NCBI GenBank assembly: GCA_017544185.1
Contig: JAFYEQ010000034.1
Coordinates: forward strand, 1 to 11,696
Source: Oscillospiraceae bacterium
GTDB lineage: Bacteria > Bacillota > Clostridia > Oscillospirales > Ruminococcaceae
Length of the DNA stretch: 11,696 nt
Direction: 5' to 3'
Under the pieces are notes generated by a model that was not told where the DNA came from, did not search any database, and was given only the letters and a program-made list of their open reading frames with translations. Positions within the stretch are counted from its first letter, which is position 1; the number at the start of each line of letters is the position of its first letter. This document shows, piece by piece, positions 1 through 7,138 of the stretch. The position numbers and the translations under genes were made by a program.

Positions 1-94
1 ATGCAGACAGCTCATGACCAAAATGGGCGGGGATGTATATGCACAGACAAAGGACGGCTGTTTCTCCGCCGTCCTCGTGGTAAAGATAGTGTAA
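1..94 (+). CDS. 3' end of a sensor histidine kinase (ATPase domain tail)
   Basis: Only the last 30 codons are present, in the frame starting at base 2 and ending with TAA at 92-94. The residues include CRQLMTKMGGDVYA followed by a short G-F-S-A-V-L-V strand. This is the typical end of a HATPase_c domain: the helix after the G2 box (I-C-R-Q-L-M), the Met-Gly-Gly turn, then the last beta strands. By family, such a protein autophosphorylates a His and passes the phosphate to a response regulator, which would lie upstream outside the window. The call rests on a short stretch, but the motif is distinctive. A GC-rich inverted repeat at 51-75 lies inside these codons and is probably not a terminator. 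Confidence 0.7.
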   Translation, partial: CRQLMTKMGGDVYAQTKDGCFSAVLVVKIV

Positions 95-100
95 GATCTG

Positions 101-152
101 TGCATCTTGGCGCCCTATTATGCATTTGGGCGGCTGACCTATTGCATTTGGG
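101..152 (+). promoter_or_regulatory. Three direct repeats, probable LytTR operator
   Basis: Three 10-bp repeats lie on the same strand: TGCATCTTGG at 101-110, TGCATTTGGG at 121-130 and TGCATTTGGG at 143-152. The starts are 20 and 22 bp apart, so the repeats sit on one face of the helix, and the last overlaps the -35 box. LytTR regulators are known to bind pairs of about 9-10-bp direct repeats separated by about 12 bp. A LytTR gene is the second gene of the operon. Autoregulation is inferred; a response regulator partnering the kinase at the left edge is the alternative. Confidence 0.55.
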
Positions 153-170
153 AACATTATGTAGTATGAT
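142..170 (+). promoter_or_regulatory. Sigma-A promoter of the hydrolase-lytTR-DUF3021 operon
   Basis: The -35 box TTGCAT (142-147) and -10 box TATGAT (165-170) are 17 bp apart. Transcription should start near 177. The -35 box differs from consensus at two positions and is embedded in a direct repeat, which fits a promoter needing an activator. Confidence 0.7.
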
Positions 171-203
171 ACCTTCAAACAGATACGAAAGGTGTGCATA
201 CAT

Positions 204-1583
204 ATGACTATGATCCTTATGATAATGATGATCGCAACAGAGACAGCACTCGTGATAGGTGACACGACAGATGCCAAGGGACTGACCAAGGCAGGTCACA
301 GCAAGCGCCGTCTTGCTGTGGATGCAGCTGAGATCGGGATATATCTCCTGATGCTGCTGTTCCCCCATATCGACCTGTCCTTCCGCTTCAGAGGGCTCGT
401 GCTCATGCTGATCGTACGCCTCGCAGCAGCGGCTGTGAGCTTTCTGATCAACAGGAAGAACGAGAAGCATAAGAAGATGCCCTCTGTGGTCATCGGTGCT
501 CTCACTCACATGATGCTCCTATTCTTTGCGCTGATTCCTGCATTCATATTCAAAGACTATACCGGCAGACCTGTCACAGGCGCTCACGAAGTAGCACAGG
601 CAGATGCGATACTGATCGACAGCTCTCGCACAGAGACCTTTGAGGATGACGGCTCATACAGAGAGGTACCCGTACATTTCTTCTATCCTTCGGATGCCGT
701 ATCTATCGACAATGGATCTCTCCCCCTGGTGATATTCAGTCACGGTGCCTTTGGCTGGTATCAGAGCAATACCTCCACGTATATGGAGCTCGCCAGCAAC
801 GGCTATGTGGTAGCGAGCCTGGATCATCCCTATCATGCCATGTATACCAAGGATACATCGGGCAAAACTATCATCGTCGATAACGGATTCATGCAAACTG
901 CTATGACCTACGGCAGCGATGACTCGGCAGAGTACGATGAAGCAGCTGCCTTTGAAGTAGAGCAGGCATGGATGGAGCTTCGCACAGCGGATATGTCCTT
1001 CGTGATAGATACGCTGAAAAAAGCCGCTGACGACCATACGTTCGACAGCAGCTGGTATTTTGAAGGCGACGCACAGGACAAGATCGGCACTGTCATGGCT
1101 ATGACGGATACCACAAAGATAGGCCTCATGGGTCACTCCATGGGCGGAGCTACAGCAGTCACAGTCGGCAGACGCGGCGATATCTCCGCAGTGATAGATC
1201 TTGATGGCACTATGCTCGGAGAAGAGACAGGCATCGACAACGGCAGGATCGTCGTAAACGATGAGCCCTATCCCGTTCCCCTGCTGAACATCGACAATGA
1301 GGATCACCATAATAGCCGCAAAGAGCTCAGAGAGATGGGCGATACTTATTCCAACAACGTGATACTTGACAATGCCGTATGCGGCTATGATACCTATATC
1401 AAAGGCACAAAGCATATGAACTATACCGACCTGCCCTTGTTCTCCCCGTTCCTGGCCAAGGGCCTGGGGACAGGCAGCATCGACCCCGAGGAATGCATAG
1501 ACAAGACCAATGCGTTGGTCCTCAGCTTCTTCGACGCTTACCTGAAAGACAGCGGCACCTTCGCCGTACAAGAGAGCTATTGA
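204..1583 (+). CDS. Membrane-anchored alpha/beta hydrolase, PAF-acetylhydrolase II-like
   Basis: Predicted 459-aa serine esterase or lipase. The N-terminal 116 residues hold about four hydrophobic segments (about 1-18, 42-56, 62-82, 95-116). The hydrolase domain follows, probably outside the membrane. It has the oxyanion-loop sequence SHGAFGWY (179-186), the nucleophile elbow GHSMGG (310-315, Ser312), an acid candidate in DLDG (332-335) and the catalytic His404 in GTKHMN. The stretch from 'REVPVHFFYP' through 'SLDHPYHAMYTKD' resembles clostridial proteins of the platelet-activating-factor acetylhydrolase II fold. The natural substrate is unknown. I chose ATG 204 because AAAGGTG (188-194) lies 9 nt upstream; an in-frame GTG at 192 would overlap that site. 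It is the first gene of an operon; lytTR starts 2 nt after its stop. Confidence 0.85.
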   Translation: MTMILMIMMIATETALVIGDTTDAKGLTKAGHSKRRLAVDAAEIGIYLLMLLFPHIDLSFRFRGLVLMLIVRLAAAAVSFLINRKNEKHKKMPSVVIGALTHMMLLFFALIPAFIFKDYTGRPVTGAHEVAQADAILIDSSRTETFEDDGSYREVPVHFFYPSDAVSIDNGSLPLVIFSHGAFGWYQSNTSTYMELASNGYVVASLDHPYHAMYTKDTSGKTIIVDNGFMQTAMTYGSDDSAEYDEAAAFEVEQAWMELRTADMSFVIDTLKKAADDHTFDSSWYFEGDAQDKIGTVMAMTDTTKIGLMGHSMGGATAVTVGRRGDISAVIDLDGTMLGEETGIDNGRIVVNDEPYPVPLLNIDNEDHHNSRKELREMGDTYSNNVILDNAVCGYDTYIKGTKHMNYTDLPLFSPFLAKGLGTGSIDPEECIDKTNALVLSFFDAYLKDSGTFAVQESY

Positions 1584-1585
1584 TA

Positions 1586-2023
1586 ATGGAGATAAAGATC
1601 AGAAAGATCGGCAGCGATGAACAGGAGTATATAGAGATCGGCTGTCACAAGACCGATGAACGCATAAACGAGATAGTGCGTTTCCTGCGTTCGAGACAAG
1701 GTACAGTCGACGGGACGAAGGAAGATATACAGTACCAGATACCTCTGACAGATATCTTCTATATCGAGTCCGTCGACGACAGGACCTTCATATATCTCGA
1801 GAAGGACTGCTATGAGTCGCGAAGGAGACTGTGTGAGTTCGAAGGGATACTGTCCTCACGTAGCTTCGTGCGCATATCGAAGTCAGTCATAGTGGATCTT
1901 ATGAAGGTCGTAGCCATACGGCCTGCCCTCAACGGACGGTTCCTGTGCCGTCTCACCAACGGTGAAGAGGTCATGATCTCGCGCAAGTACGTCCCCGACT
2001 TCAAGGAAAAACTGAAAGGATAA
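1586..2023 (+). CDS. LytTR-family DNA-binding regulator
   Basis: A 145-aa protein made of a short N-terminal part (about 1-45) and a complete LytTR DNA-binding domain (about 48-145). Family hallmarks are visible: IFYIESVDDRTFIYL (57-71), SFVRISKSVIVDL (93-105), then NGRF (116-119), L-T-N-G-E-E (123-128) and ISRKYVP (131-137). It has no receiver domain, so it is the stand-alone type usually encoded next to DUF3021 proteins. A longer reading frame opens at 1493 inside the hydrolase gene, but the residues before 1586 are not LytTR-like. ATG 1586 follows the hydrolase stop by 2 nt and has AAGAGAG upstream. It probably binds the direct repeats at 101-152 and controls its own operon. Confidence 0.92.
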   Translation: MEIKIRKIGSDEQEYIEIGCHKTDERINEIVRFLRSRQGTVDGTKEDIQYQIPLTDIFYIESVDDRTFIYLEKDCYESRRRLCEFEGILSSRSFVRISKSVIVDLMKVVAIRPALNGRFLCRLTNGEEVMISRKYVPDFKEKLKG

Positions 2024-2025
2024 AC

Positions 2026-2457
2026 ATGAGAGAGCATATCAAAGAGTCTCTGAGCAGCTTTTTTATCATCACTGCTCTGATAAATATCGCCATGTTCGTG
2101 CTGGGCACGATATACAGGCCCGAGCAGCGCTTCGGATATGAGGTGTTCATCTATCCTCCGCTGAACGCCGCACTGAGCTGTATACCCCATCTCGTAATGT
2201 TCTCAAAGAAAGAGCTCACCATAAAGCAGGTGATCATACGCAAGACGATACAGCTGGTACTGATCATCGCTATCATGCTCGCCTTCATCATGGGCGACAG
2301 CGGCTTCGACGCAAAGGTAGCCGCGGGCATATCTGTGAGCGTCGTGATAATATTCATCGCGGTGCATATCATACAGTGGTATCTGGATCTGAGGACTGCC
2401 GAGAAGATGACCGAGGATCTTAAGACCTATCTTGCAAAGTCAGAGACATCAGTCTAG
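2026..2457 (+). CDS. DUF3021 four-helix membrane protein
   Basis: A 143-aa protein with four hydrophobic segments at about 10-30, 41-59, 68-89 and 96-119, then a charged cytoplasmic tail of about 24 residues. Size, topology and position right behind a stand-alone LytTR gene match the DUF3021 family. By analogy with other small membrane protein/LytTR pairs it may hold the regulator inactive at the membrane, but that is inference. The start is 2 nt after the lytTR stop, preceded by AAGGATAA. Its stop TAG (2455-2457) overlaps the stop of the convergent kinase gene, and no terminator hairpin separates them. Confidence 0.85.
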   Translation: MREHIKESLSSFFIITALINIAMFVLGTIYRPEQRFGYEVFIYPPLNAALSCIPHLVMFSKKELTIKQVIIRKTIQLVLIIAIMLAFIMGDSGFDAKVAAGISVSVVIIFIAVHIIQWYLDLRTAEKMTEDLKTYLAKSETSV

Positions 2458-2939
2458 TCTCGGGCGTCCACCCATACGTCTATCTCGTCCCTGTCGGGCT
2501 TTTCGAATATAGCCTCGAATTTTGCAGCGAGACCGTCGTCTACATAGTATGCGTCCGACTTATGATCCAGCACAGCTTCGTTCCTGACAGCTATACGTCT
2601 TCTCCATTCATCCGGATCTATGTCGATGTAGTGGAACTCACATACTATACCGTTCCGGCTGTAGAAGTCCCTCGCATACTCACGCTCGGATCTTTTCCAG
2701 AAGCCCCAGTCGAGAACCACGTCTATACCCGTACTCACTATCTCAAGTGACTTAGCGTACAGATACTCCTCCGTCCGCTCCACATAATAGTCCAGCTTAT
2801 CCCCTGCATCCTGTCCGAACAGTGCGAGCGTGATCTCATCCACCGAGAGTATGACAGCTCTGTGCTCATCCCTGAGCTTCCGTGAATAGGTGCTCTTTCC
2901 GCTGCAGATCTTTCCGCACATGATATATACCTTTGCCAT
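2454..2939 (-). CDS. P-loop kinase/ATPase of the AAA_33 (zeta/PNK-like) type
   Basis: A 161-aa protein, complete for this small-kinase family. The Walker A loop is GKICSGKST (9-17). A probable substrate or metal site is SVDE (32-35). A Walker B-like strand is VVLDWGFW (74-81), and a basic lid-like helix is WRRRIAVRN (112-120). These features match the predicted kinases grouped with T4 polynucleotide kinase, chloramphenicol phosphotransferase and zeta toxin folds. The substrate (nucleotide, sugar, antibiotic or other) cannot be read from the sequence. GGAGG (2945-2949 on the plus-strand map) lies 5 nt before the ATG. It stands alone under its own promoter, with a palindrome over the likely transcription start. 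No antitoxin-like partner is adjacent, so a toxin-antitoxin role is not supported. Confidence 0.8.
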   Translation of the reverse strand: MAKVYIMCGKICSGKSTYSRKLRDEHRAVILSVDEITLALFGQDAGDKLDYYVERTEEYLYAKSLEIVSTGIDVVLDWGFWKRSEREYARDFYSRNGIVCEFHYIDIDPDEWRRRIAVRNEAVLDHKSDAYYVDDGLAAKFEAIFEKPDRDEIDVWVDARD

Positions 2940-2960
2940 AGATACCTCCGACAGATCGTG

Positions 2961-2975
2961 ATGTTACCATAACAT
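2961..2975. promoter_or_regulatory. Palindromic operator candidate of the kinase gene
   Basis: ATGTTA-CCA-TAACAT is a perfect 6-bp inverted repeat with a 3-bp centre. It abuts the -10 box (2974-2979) and covers the expected transcription start, a typical position for a repressor site. The regulator is unknown. Confidence 0.45.
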
Positions 2976-3002
2976 GATACCATAAAAACATATATTTGTC
3001 AA
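2974..3002 (-). promoter_or_regulatory. Sigma-A promoter of the kinase gene
   Basis: On the minus strand TTGACA (3002-2997) is followed by 17 bp and TATCAT (2979-2974). The -35 box is perfect. It begins only 9 bp beyond the terminator hairpin of the cysteine operon. Confidence 0.8.
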
Positions 3003-3010
3003 TGATCTTA

Positions 3011-3035
3011 AACGGCGAGGATGATCCCCGCCGTT
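3011..3035 (-). terminator. Terminator-like hairpin after the mccB-mccA genes
   Basis: The arms 3011-3020 and 3026-3035 pair over 10 bp with one wobble or mismatch and a 5-nt loop. It is GC-rich and starts 10 bp past the mccA-like stop. The U-run that follows on the minus strand is poor, so termination may be incomplete. The plus-strand reading has a better tail (CGTTTT) but no gene ends there. Confidence 0.6.
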
Positions 3036-3044
3036 CGTTTTACA

Positions 3045-3953
3045 TCACTCATACAATCCCGTGCTGAAGTATCTGTCTCCCCTGTCCGGGAACACCGTTA
3101 CGATAGTACCCTTCGCGCCGCTCTTTATCAGCTTTATGGAAGCCGCATACGCAGCACCCGAGGACGATCCGGCGAATATGCCCTCCCGACGTGCCAACAG
3201 CCTTGAATGTGAGAACGCCTCATCGTCATTTACCTTTATCACGTCATCTATCAGAGACATATCCATGGTATCGGCTATAAAATCGTTGCCTATGCCCTCG
3301 ATATTATAGTCGTGATGCTCTCCGCCGCCCATGGTGCTCCCATCGGGATCTGCGAGTATGCCCTTCACATGAGGAGCTCTTTCTTTTATATAGCGGAGTA
3401 TGCCGCTGACCGTACCGCCGCTGCCGGCACCCGCTACTATATAGCTGATATCAGCCCCAAGATCGTCCCATATCTCTTTGCCCGTGGTCTCATAGTGCGC
3501 CAAAGGATTAGCTGCGTTCTTGAACTGGTCGAGACTGACGGCCCCCTCTATCTGTTCGGTGAGCTCCTCCGCCTTGCGCTCAGCGCCCAGCATCCCCTCT
3601 TCACGCGGCGTGTTTATCACCTCTGCACCGAGAGCTCTGAGGAGCGACTGCTTCTCTGCAGAGAACTTCGTAGGTACCACGAATATGAGCCTGTACCCTC
3701 TTCCGAGGGCCGCGAACGCTATGCCAAGACCTGTGTTCCCTGCGGTACCTACTACGATGGTACCGCCCTTTTTGAGTATACCGCGCTCCTCGGCGTCACG
3801 TATCATATACAGACCTGTCCTGTCCTTCACGCTGCCCGATGGGTTGTACAGCTCCAGCTTTGCGTACAGACGCACGTCATCTGGTATATCCGTCCTAAGT
3901 CTCACAAGAGGTGTATTTCCTATCAGCTCCTGCATGGATCCGTATACGCTCAT
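3045..3953 (-). CDS. mccA: O-acetylserine-dependent cystathionine beta-synthase / cysteine synthase (PLP fold II)
   Basis: A 302-aa cytoplasmic PLP enzyme of the CysK/CBS family, full length. The PLP lysine is K43 in NPSGSVKDR. The substrate loop reads TAGNTG (70-75), the variant I associate with YrhA/MccA-type enzymes, where CysK proteins usually have TSGNTG. The phosphate-binding loop is GAGSGGT (175-181), and SSSGAA lies at 263-268. The C-terminal RY-x-S pattern also resembles Bacillus subtilis MccA. The expected reaction is O-acetylserine plus homocysteine to cystathionine, or plus sulfide to cysteine. Its ATG overlaps the mccB-like stop (ATGA), so the two are translationally coupled and form a reverse transsulfuration pair. 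A plain cysteine synthase (cysK) is the alternative. Confidence 0.82.
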   Translation of the reverse strand: MSVYGSMQELIGNTPLVRLRTDIPDDVRLYAKLELYNPSGSVKDRTGLYMIRDAEERGILKKGGTIVVGTAGNTGLGIAFAALGRGYRLIFVVPTKFSAEKQSLLRALGAEVINTPREEGMLGAERKAEELTEQIEGAVSLDQFKNAANPLAHYETTGKEIWDDLGADISYIVAGAGSGGTVSGILRYIKERAPHVKGILADPDGSTMGGGEHHDYNIEGIGNDFIADTMDMSLIDDVIKVNDDEAFSHSRLLARREGIFAGSSSGAAYAASIKLIKSGAKGTIVTVFPDRGDRYFSTGLYE

Positions 3954-5116
3954 ACTGTCCTCGCTTTCTCGATCGCGCGGTCTATGTCTGCTATGATGTC
4001 TTCTATATCCTCGATACCTACCGACAGTCTTATCAGCCTCTCGGTGATGCCCACCTTCTCACGTATCTCCTGAGGTATGGATGCATGGGTCATGGTAGAA
4101 GGATGGCATACCAGGCTCTCTACGCCGCCAAGGCTCTCCGCCAGCATCACCAGCTCCAGGCTCTCAAAGAACTTATCTATATCATACCCCTCATCTAATT
4201 CGAAGGATATCATCGCGCCGCCGTTCTTTGCCTGACGCTTATTGACCTCATACCCGGGATCGTCCTTCAGACCGGGATAGTATACCCGTGATACGCCCTC
4301 TCGTCCCTTCAGGAACTCAGCCGCTCTCTGTACATTTTGGGTATGTCTGTCGAGCCTTACCCCCAGCGTTTTTATGCCGCGTATCAGCAGGAACGAATCG
4401 AAGGGCGGCAGCACTCCTCCTGTGGAGTTCTGTATGAATGCCAGCTTCTTTGCGGTGTCCTCGTCCTTCACCACCGCAAGACCTGCTACCACGTCGGAAT
4501 GACCGCCAAGGTACTTCGTAGCCGAATGTACGACTATATCCGCCCCCAGCTCCAGCGGCCGCTGTAAGTACGGTGTCATGAAGGTATTGTCCACGATCAC
4601 CGTTATGCCATGTGCGTGAGCTATCCGAGATATCTTGGCGATATCGGTCACCGTCATGAGCGGATTGGCAGGGCTCTCTATGATCACTGCCTTCACGTCA
4701 TCCGTGATCTCCTTCTCAAATGCTTCGGGATCGTCAGTATCGGAGATCCTGTAGGTAAAGCCGAAATGGTCGAACACCTTGTCCAGCACTCTGAAGGTGC
4801 CGCCGTATACATTGCTGGATATGAGTATCCTGTCGCCGCTGTGAAACAGGCTCAGTACTGCTGTAGTAGCCGCCATGCCGGAGCCGAACGCAAATCCCCA
4901 CGCCTTGTCCTTTCCGCCTTCCAGTTCTGCGATAAGGCTCTCCAGCGCTTCTCTGGTGGGATTCCCTGTACGGCTGTATTCATATCCCCTCATCTTCCCA
5001 AGGCCGTCCTGCTTATATGTGGATGTCTGGTATATGGGGATATTGACTGCTCCTGTGCGTTCGTCTATGGATATACCGCCGTGTATCAGTGCGGTATCTA
5101 TATTATTATAGCTCAT
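3950..5116 (-). CDS. mccB: Cystathionine/homocysteine gamma-lyase (Cys/Met metabolism PLP enzyme)
   Basis: Full-length trans-sulfuration PLP enzyme (388 aa from ATG 5116). In the longer numbering from 5122, visible motifs are [10 protein letters not shown] (48-57), FGSGMAA (79-85), the PLP aspartate in [10 protein letters not shown] (176-185), and the PLP lysine K203 in [26 protein letters not shown] (231-240) and [10 protein letters not shown] (328-337) follow. These match MccB/YrhB-type enzymes, which cleave cystathionine or homocysteine to yield cysteine, 2-oxobutyrate and H2S; gamma-synthases share most of them. Two starts compete: ATG 5122 overlaps the lysR stop (ATGA), while ATG 5116 has GAGG at a proper 7-nt distance (only 1 nt for 5122). 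I favour 5116. The gene order lysR-mccB-mccA differs from B. subtilis, where mccA precedes mccB. Confidence 0.87.
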   Translation of the reverse strand: MSYNNIDTALIHGGISIDERTGAVNIPIYQTSTYKQDGLGKMRGYEYSRTGNPTREALESLIAELEGGKDKAWGFAFGSGMAATTAVLSLFHSGDRILISSNVYGGTFRVLDKVFDHFGFTYRISDTDDPEAFEKEITDDVKAVIIESPANPLMTVTDIAKISRIAHAHGITVIVDNTFMTPYLQRPLELGADIVVHSATKYLGGHSDVVAGLAVVKDEDTAKKLAFIQNSTGGVLPPFDSFLLIRGIKTLGVRLDRHTQNVQRAAEFLKGREGVSRVYYPGLKDDPGYEVNKRQAKNGGAMISFELDEGYDIDKFFESLELVMLAESLGGVESLVCHPSTMTHASIPQEIREKVGITERLIRLSVGIEDIEDIIADIDRAIEKARTV

Positions 5117-5118
5117 GT

Positions 5119-6063
5119 TCATACCTCATTCAGTTCGGGATCCTTCACATCTGCAAGGAAGCCCTTGATATATGCGATATACTTTTCCGCGATATCGCTC
5201 CTTACGGTCTGCTTTTTCGTTATATAGCCTATGTCCATCACCACATTGTGGTTCTCGTCGTCCTCTCTGAAGGGGATCATAGCGTAATCGCTGCCGTTGA
5301 GCTCCTCACTGACTATGCCCGAACAGAGCGTGAACGCGTTGAGCCCGATCATAAGGTTGAGATTGGTGGCTCTGTCTGTGGTGCGTATAAGTCTGGGATA
5401 CTCCTTGTCCGACAGTATCTCCTCCGCGAAGAATCCGGGGATACTGTCGCCCTGCTCGAATACCAGGCATGGGTACTCAAGCAGCTCATCGAAGGATATG
5501 CTCTCCCGCTGCGCCAGCGGATGGGTCCTGTGGATGTATACATACGCTCTACACTTGATCAGCGATACGAACTCCAGGTCGTTCACCTTGAGCATCTTGT
5601 CTATGACCTTCTCGTTGTAGGCGCTCTTGAATATGATGCCTATCTCGCTCTTGGATGAGCCCACGTCCGTGATCACATCCATGGTCTTCGTCTCACGGAG
5701 AACGAACTCGAAATCAAGGGTATCGTAGTCCTTGACCGTCCTGACGAATGCATCCACCGCGAAGGAATAATGCTGTGTAGATACGCCGAACCTTCTCTTG
5801 CGCCTGCCCTTGCCCGTGTACTTGTCGGTCAGCAGTTCATACTGCTGGTATACCTGTCGAGCATAGCTCAGGAACTCCTCGCCCTCAGGTGTGGGTACTA
5901 CCCCTCGGCTGTTGCGTGTGAATATAGTTATGCCCGTATCGCTCTCGAGCTCCTTGACAGCGCTCGACAGCGACGGCTGTGAGATGTACAGCACCTCTGC
6001 CGCCTTATTGAGCGAACCTGCCTCTGCGATGGCAAGCGCATATTTTATCTGCTGTAATGTCAT
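5119..6063 (-). CDS. LysR-family regulator, probably of the mccB-mccA genes
   Basis: A 314-aa protein with an N-terminal winged helix-turn-helix (about 1-60). The recognition part is SLNKAAEVLYISQPSLSSAV (17-36), followed by FTRNSRGVVPTPEG (48-61). The rest is a type 2 periplasmic-binding-like effector domain (about 90-300). The start has GAGG 7 nt upstream. Its stop overlaps the next ATG, so it is the first gene of a lysR-mccB-mccA unit with a perfect promoter. LysR proteins in such clusters often sense O-acetylserine or another sulfur intermediate; the effector here is inferred, not seen. Palindromes at 6153-6172 and 6085-6101 flank its promoter and are candidate binding sites for autoregulation. 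Confidence 0.92.
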   Translation of the reverse strand: MTLQQIKYALAIAEAGSLNKAAEVLYISQPSLSSAVKELESDTGITIFTRNSRGVVPTPEGEEFLSYARQVYQQYELLTDKYTGKGRRKRRFGVSTQHYSFAVDAFVRTVKDYDTLDFEFVLRETKTMDVITDVGSSKSEIGIIFKSAYNEKVIDKMLKVNDLEFVSLIKCRAYVYIHRTHPLAQRESISFDELLEYPCLVFEQGDSIPGFFAEEILSDKEYPRLIRTTDRATNLNLMIGLNAFTLCSGIVSEELNGSDYAMIPFREDDENHNVVMDIGYITKKQTVRSDIAEKYIAYIKGFLADVKDPELNEV

Positions 6064-6084
6064 ACCGAGACCTCATTTCCTGTC

Positions 6085-6101
6085 GATATGCTCTGCATAT
6101 C
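6085..6101. promoter_or_regulatory. Palindrome in the lysR 5' leader
   Basis: GATATGC-TCT-GCATATC is a perfect 7-bp inverted repeat. It lies about 8-24 bp after the expected lysR transcription start and 22 bp before the lysR start codon. It may be an operator or a small RNA hairpin. It shares the GATAT/ATATC element with the upstream palindrome. Confidence 0.45.
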
Positions 6102-6115
6102 ATATCTTCTATACC

Positions 6116-6144
6116 ATTATATACCTTTTTTCTATATATGTCAA
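6116..6144 (-). promoter_or_regulatory. Perfect sigma-A promoter of lysR-mccB-mccA
   Basis: On the minus strand TTGACA (6144-6139), 17 bp, TATAAT (6121-6116). Both boxes and the spacing equal the consensus. An unregulated promoter of this strength would be unusual for a biosynthetic operon, so the flanking palindromes matter. Confidence 0.88.
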
Positions 6145-6152
6145 ATATATGA

Positions 6153-6172
6153 TCTATATCGCTTGATATAGA
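6153..6172. promoter_or_regulatory. Palindrome upstream of the lysR promoter (LysR site candidate)
   Basis: The arms TCTATATC (6153-6160) and GATATAGA (6165-6172) are perfect over 8 bp with a GCTT spacer. The centre is about 53 bp before the expected start site, a usual place for LysR binding. It also lies just past the methyltransferase stop, but its AT-rich stem lacks a U-tract, so it is a poor terminator. Confidence 0.5.
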
Positions 6173-6181
6173 CTGATCCTA

Positions 6182-7057
6182 TCACTCGAACACATATCCA
6201 CTGGTATACGTAGCCGACAGCAGCGATACATTCTCGAAGGCCCGCATATTGTCCTTACGTCCGTCAAAATACGCCTTCTGCACTCTATCGGCCGACAGGT
6301 ACGTATCTATCTGGAAGCCCAGAGAGTACAGTGCACGGGACACATCGTTATAGCTGAACCCGCCTGTCATCTTCTCACCCAGATCTGCGGTGATCTGCTC
6401 CAGATGCTGGACCCTGTCAGGGTACCCCGTACCGCTCAGTGGGAAGTCGAATACCAGCAGGCTCCCGTTGGCTGACAGCTCCGCGATCTGCCTCAGCGTC
6501 TCTGTGAATACTGGCAGCGTAAGGTAGTAGCTGACCCCGAGTATTGTAAAGAACGTCTTCTTCCCCGGATCGAAGCCCGCCTCCGTGAGCCCCAGTATCA
6601 TAGTCTCCACGTTCAGATCCACAGGCACGAAGTGTACGTTCTTCGGTATGATCCATTCAAGGGAGCGCACTCTTTCCAGCTTGTACCTTTGCGTGTCCGG
6701 ATGATCGACCTCGAATACCTCTATATCCTCATTGTCGTTCCTGAACGAGAACGTATCAGCACCCGCACCACATATCACGTACTGACACGGCTCCGTGGCG
6801 AAGCGCTTCAGATGCTCCTCTGTGAACCTCTCCCTTGCCAGAGGTATCGGCGCGAAGTACTCATACAGGAACTCTCTCAGATCCATCTCCTTGGTATAGT
6901 TCTCCAGTATGAACGCCCTTGTCTCCTCGTATTCCTCCTTGCCCATCAAGTCGAATGACAGATGATCGTCGAACAGCTTGTCGGGCTCGAAGTTGGAATG
7001 ATAAGCACGGGCAAAGGCGCACAGCTTTGCCGTTATGCTCTCTCTGTTGTCTACCAT
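6182..7057 (-). CDS. Class I SAM-dependent methyltransferase, LCMT/COG3315 type
   Basis: A 291-aa cytoplasmic protein of the leucine carboxyl methyltransferase-like family, often named 'O-methyltransferase involved in polyketide biosynthesis'. The SAM-binding motif I is VICGAGADTFSFR (94-106). The acidic loop is FEVDHPDTQRYK (115-126), the next strand FVPVDLN (143-149), and GVSYYL (174-179) stands for the family's usual G-V-x-x-Y-L. The substrate is unknown and no polyketide genes are nearby. ATG 7057 is chosen because GGAGG (7062-7066) lies 4 nt before it; a longer frame to 7087 would run through the U-tract and hairpin. The gene sits behind a cysteine-codon leader and ahead of lysR-mccB-mccA, so a role in sulfur or SAM metabolism is plausible but unproven. 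Confidence 0.85.
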   Translation of the reverse strand: MVDNRESITAKLCAFARAYHSNFEPDKLFDDHLSFDLMGKEEYEETRAFILENYTKEMDLREFLYEYFAPIPLARERFTEEHLKRFATEPCQYVICGAGADTFSFRNDNEDIEVFEVDHPDTQRYKLERVRSLEWIIPKNVHFVPVDLNVETMILGLTEAGFDPGKKTFFTILGVSYYLTLPVFTETLRQIAELSANGSLLVFDFPLSGTGYPDRVQHLEQITADLGEKMTGGFSYNDVSRALYSLGFQIDTYLSADRVQKAYFDGRKDNMRAFENVSLLSATYTSGYVFE

Positions 7058-7066
7058 AGCTCCTCC

Positions 7067-7098
7067 AAAAACAAAAAGAGAATGCATGCAGCATTCTC
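7067..7098 (-). terminator. Attenuator terminator before the methyltransferase
   Basis: On the minus strand the arms GAGAATGC (7098-7091) and GCATTCTC (7085-7078) pair perfectly over 8 bp around a 5-nt loop. TTTTTGTTTTT (7077-7067) follows at once. The stem can grow by four more G-U/A-U pairs into the T-run. The methyltransferase GGAGG begins at the next base. A strong intrinsic terminator in this place would end transcription before the gene, so it must be conditional. Confidence 0.78.
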
Positions 7099-7138
7099 CT
7101 CTGATATATACAAATACACACCGATGGATATGCCGTTT

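Noticed and set aside
51..75. Perfect 8-bp GC-rich inverted repeat that looks like a terminator
   Set aside because: It lies within the last codons of the histidine kinase and is not followed by a T-run on either strand.
654..1571. Long minus-strand open frame opposite the hydrolase gene
   Set aside because: The hydrolase frame carries full catalytic motifs and a ribosome-binding site; the opposite frame shows no recognisable domain.
2454..2939. Zeta-type toxin
   Set aside because: The fold is related, but no antitoxin-size gene is adjacent and the gene stands alone with its own promoter.
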